Origin: an uncultured Pelagibacteraceae bacterium
GTDB lineage: Bacteria > Pseudomonadota > Alphaproteobacteria > Pelagibacterales > Pelagibacteraceae
NCBI GenBank assembly: GCA_902624195.1
Contig: CACNWV010000001.1
Location: forward strand, 1-64,000
Reading direction: 5' to 3'
Length of the DNA stretch: 64,000 nucleotides
In this document: positions 62,714-64,000 of the stretch, piece after piece
How positions within the stretch are numbered: the first letter of the stretch is position 1
How the letters are laid out: the number at the start of each line of letters is the position of its first letter
Translations under genes and position numbers: made by a program
Notes under the pieces: model-generated
Seen by the model: the letters and a program-made list of their open reading frames with translations, nothing else
What the model was told of the DNA's origin: nothing
Databases searched by the model: none

Positions 62714-63544
62714 TTAGATTTCAAGTTTAGTATGTTTTATTCCTGAAACTGGACCACTCATAAATATGTTAAGACTTGAATCTATTTTAATATTTAAACT
62801 TCCTTCTTCAAATTTAATATTGATATCATTTTTAGTTAATTTCTTTATTAATGCTGCCACAGCAGTTGCGCAAGCAGCTGTTCCACATGCTTTTGTTAAT
62901 CCAGCACCACGTTCCCAAACATTTACTATAATTTTATTTTCATTATCTACTTGAGCAAAAGTAACATTAGTTCTTTCTGGAAATAATTCATGATTTTCTA
63001 TTTTAGGTCCTAATATTTTTAGATCATATTCAAAACAATTTTTGACAAAAAAAATTATATGTGGATTTCCTACATTAAGACTAAATCCATCAGTAAATTC
63101 TTTACCATCAACATTTATAGTTATATTTTTGTGATCTAATTTTTCTTTTAATGGAATTTTATGCCATTCAAATTCAGGCTTTCCCATTTCTAGCTGAACA
63201 TCATAGTCCCCAACAATTTTTGCATTTAGTAATCTGTTATTAGTTCTTAATTTAATTTCTTTATTATTTAAATCTTTACTTAATAAATAAGCTACACACC
63301 TGCTTCCATTTCCACACGCACTTACTTCACCACCATCTGAATTAAAAATAGTTATTGGAAATGTATTATTAATTTCTTTTTCAATAAATATCATTTGGTC
63401 AAATTCGATATTACGGTGAAAAGACTTGAGTTTTCCTAAATGAATTATTTTTTCTTTGGGTATATTTATTGAGTTTTTTCTTCTATCTATAATAATAAAC
63501 CTATTACCTAGACCGTCCATTCTAAAAGCATTAATCAAAGGCAT
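62714..63544 (-). CDS. dapF: Diaminopimelate epimerase DapF
   Basis: Interconverts LL- and meso-diaminopimelate for lysine and peptidoglycan. The two catalytic cysteines are Cys77 in ACGNGSRC and Cys220 in KACGTAAC. NAFRMDGLGNRFIIID at the N-terminus and NVGNPHIIFFV are conserved. Length 276. It is divergent from ffh and lies directly before ftsY. Confidence 0.97.
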   Translation of the reverse strand: MPLINAFRMDGLGNRFIIIDRRKNSINIPKEKIIHLGKLKSFHRNIEFDQMIFIEKEINNTFPITIFNSDGGEVSACGNGSRCVAYLLSKDLNNKEIKLRTNNRLLNAKIVGDYDVQLEMGKPEFEWHKIPLKEKLDHKNITINVDGKEFTDGFSLNVGNPHIIFFVKNCFEYDLKILGPKIENHELFPERTNVTFAQVDNENKIIVNVWERGAGLTKACGTAACATAVAALIKKLTKNDINIKFEEGSLNIKIDSSLNIFMSGPVSGIKHTKLEI

Positions 63545-63600
63545 AATAATAGATTAGTATAATTATTCATTGACTTTTAAAACCCCAAATTGTAGTTTTC

Positions 63601-63700
63601 ACTAACTTTCCGCAAATACACATGTTTTTGCGGTGCTCTTGAAACAAGAGTGTCGACACTAGTCAGCGAAGGTTCGCCCACTAGTGCAATAGGTGTTAGT
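63601..63700 (+). ncRNA. Candidate structured leader RNA of ffh (four-stem junction)
   Basis: A closing stem ACTAAC (63601-63606) with GTTAGT (63695-63700) encloses three hairpins: CCGCAAA/TTTGCGG (63610-63616 with 63627-63633), CTCTTG/CAAGAG with an AAA loop (63636-63650), and CACTAGT/ACTAGTG (63657-63663 with 63680-63686) capped by GCGA/TCGC. All stems are perfect. The last arm ends 10 bases before the ffh ATG, so it could control ffh translation. It does not show the SRP RNA core. Identity is unknown to me. Confidence 0.6.
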
Positions 63701-63710
63701 TGATATAAAA

Positions 63711-64000
63711 ATGTTTGAAAATTTAACAAATAAATTAGAAAGTATTTTTTCTAAGCTTAAAAATGCTCCTTCATTGACTGAAGAACAGGTAGACTCTGGT
63801 TTAAAAGAGATACGACTAGCTTTATTAGAGGCTGATGTAGCTCTTCCTGTTACCAAAGAATTTTTAGCCAATGTAAAACCGAAAGCCATTGGTAAAGAAA
63901 TTATCAAATCAACTTCTGCCGGCCAGATGATTGTTAAAATTGTCTACGATGAACTAGTAAACATTTTAGGCTCTAAAAACGAGGAACTTAACTTTAAAGC
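63711..64000 (+). CDS. ffh: Signal recognition particle protein Ffh, cut by window end
   Basis: The first 96 residues of the SRP GTPase are visible: the N-domain four-helix bundle with MFENLTNKLESIFSKLKN and the family motif SGLKEIRLALLEADVALPVTKEF. The G and M domains lie outside. The ATG has no good ribosome site in front; AGGTG (63691-63695) is 15 bases upstream and lies inside the leader structure. Its receptor FtsY is encoded about 1 kb to the left on the other strand. Confidence 0.96.
   Translation, partial: MFENLTNKLESIFSKLKNAPSLTEEQVDSGLKEIRLALLEADVALPVTKEFLANVKPKAIGKEIIKSTSAGQMIVKIVYDELVNILGSKNEELNFK

Noticed and set aside
63601..63700. SRP (4.5S) RNA gene before ffh
   Set aside because: The region is structured, but the conserved SRP core (GGTCAGG...GGAAGGAAGCAGCC-type) and a single long hairpin are missing; it is a multi-hairpin junction.
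1..64000. CRISPR array, prophage, insertion sequence, toxin-antitoxin or defence island
   Set aside because: I saw no direct-repeat array, transposase, integrase, or defence-type gene; nearly all genes are housekeeping or transport.

Overview
The window is a gene-dense, AT-rich stretch of an alphaproteobacterial chromosome, most likely from the SAR11 clade (Candidatus Pelagibacter or a close relative). I infer this from the low GC, very small intergenic gaps, Lys/Asn/Ile-rich proteins, the alphaproteobacterial gene order ppsR-maf-aroE-coaE-dnaQ next to hemE-hemH-hemJ-rho, and the typical SAR11 content (TRAP transporter, glycolate oxidase, acetate symporter, no mobile elements). I see no insertion sequence, prophage, CRISPR array or rRNA. 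No gap without a gene exceeds 300 bases; the longest is 17055-17317 (263 bases).

Layout. Positions 1-9728: tRNA modification (mnmG, mnmE), a ubiquinone-type monooxygenase, ftsK-lolA, then a minus-strand histidine operon (hisB-H-A-F-E) ending in a HIT and a GNAT gene. Positions 9825-13627: hslVU, Smr and Tim44-like genes, fxsA, secB. Positions 13621-17054: minus-strand dnaQ, coaE, aroE, maf, ppsR. The gap 17055-17317 between ppsR and hemE matches the place of the replication origin in Caulobacter and Rickettsia, and transcription diverges from it. Positions 17318-21087: hemE, hemH, hemJ, rho. Positions 21092-27352: a LON-domain protein, tRNA-Gly(GCC), a fluoroacetate-dehalogenase-like hydrolase, a pterin dehydratase, purH, a heparinase-like protein and rpe.

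Positions 27429-32472 form an acetate locus: a sodium:solute symporter with its DUF4212 small subunit, an unknown protein, and acetyl-CoA synthetase carrying a remarkable Lys/Arg-rich N-terminal tail. Positions 32490-43158 hold housekeeping genes (tsaD, hemC, hemD, mscS, folD, argG, Bax-inhibitor-1, ispZ/yciB, hspQ). Positions 43332-47449 hold cytochrome c maturation ccmCDEFGH, followed by a PagL-like outer-membrane deacylase. Positions 48009-61810 are a long plus-strand run for small organic acids: FMN 2-hydroxyacid dehydrogenase, aminotransferase, glycolate oxidase glcDEF, a D-2-hydroxyacid dehydrogenase, a TRAP transporter (dctPQM), an amidase, a DMT exporter and a hydrolase. The window ends with ftsY and dapF (minus) and the start of ffh (plus), which has a multi-hairpin leader.

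The most unusual signals are the basic tail on acetyl-CoA synthetase, the four-stem RNA-like leader of ffh, a 14-bp hairpin with an anti-Shine-Dalgarno-like loop between hspQ and ccmC, an 18-bp perfect palindrome before the acetate symporter operon, the putative origin, and nine convergent gene pairs that overlap or abut with no terminator between them.
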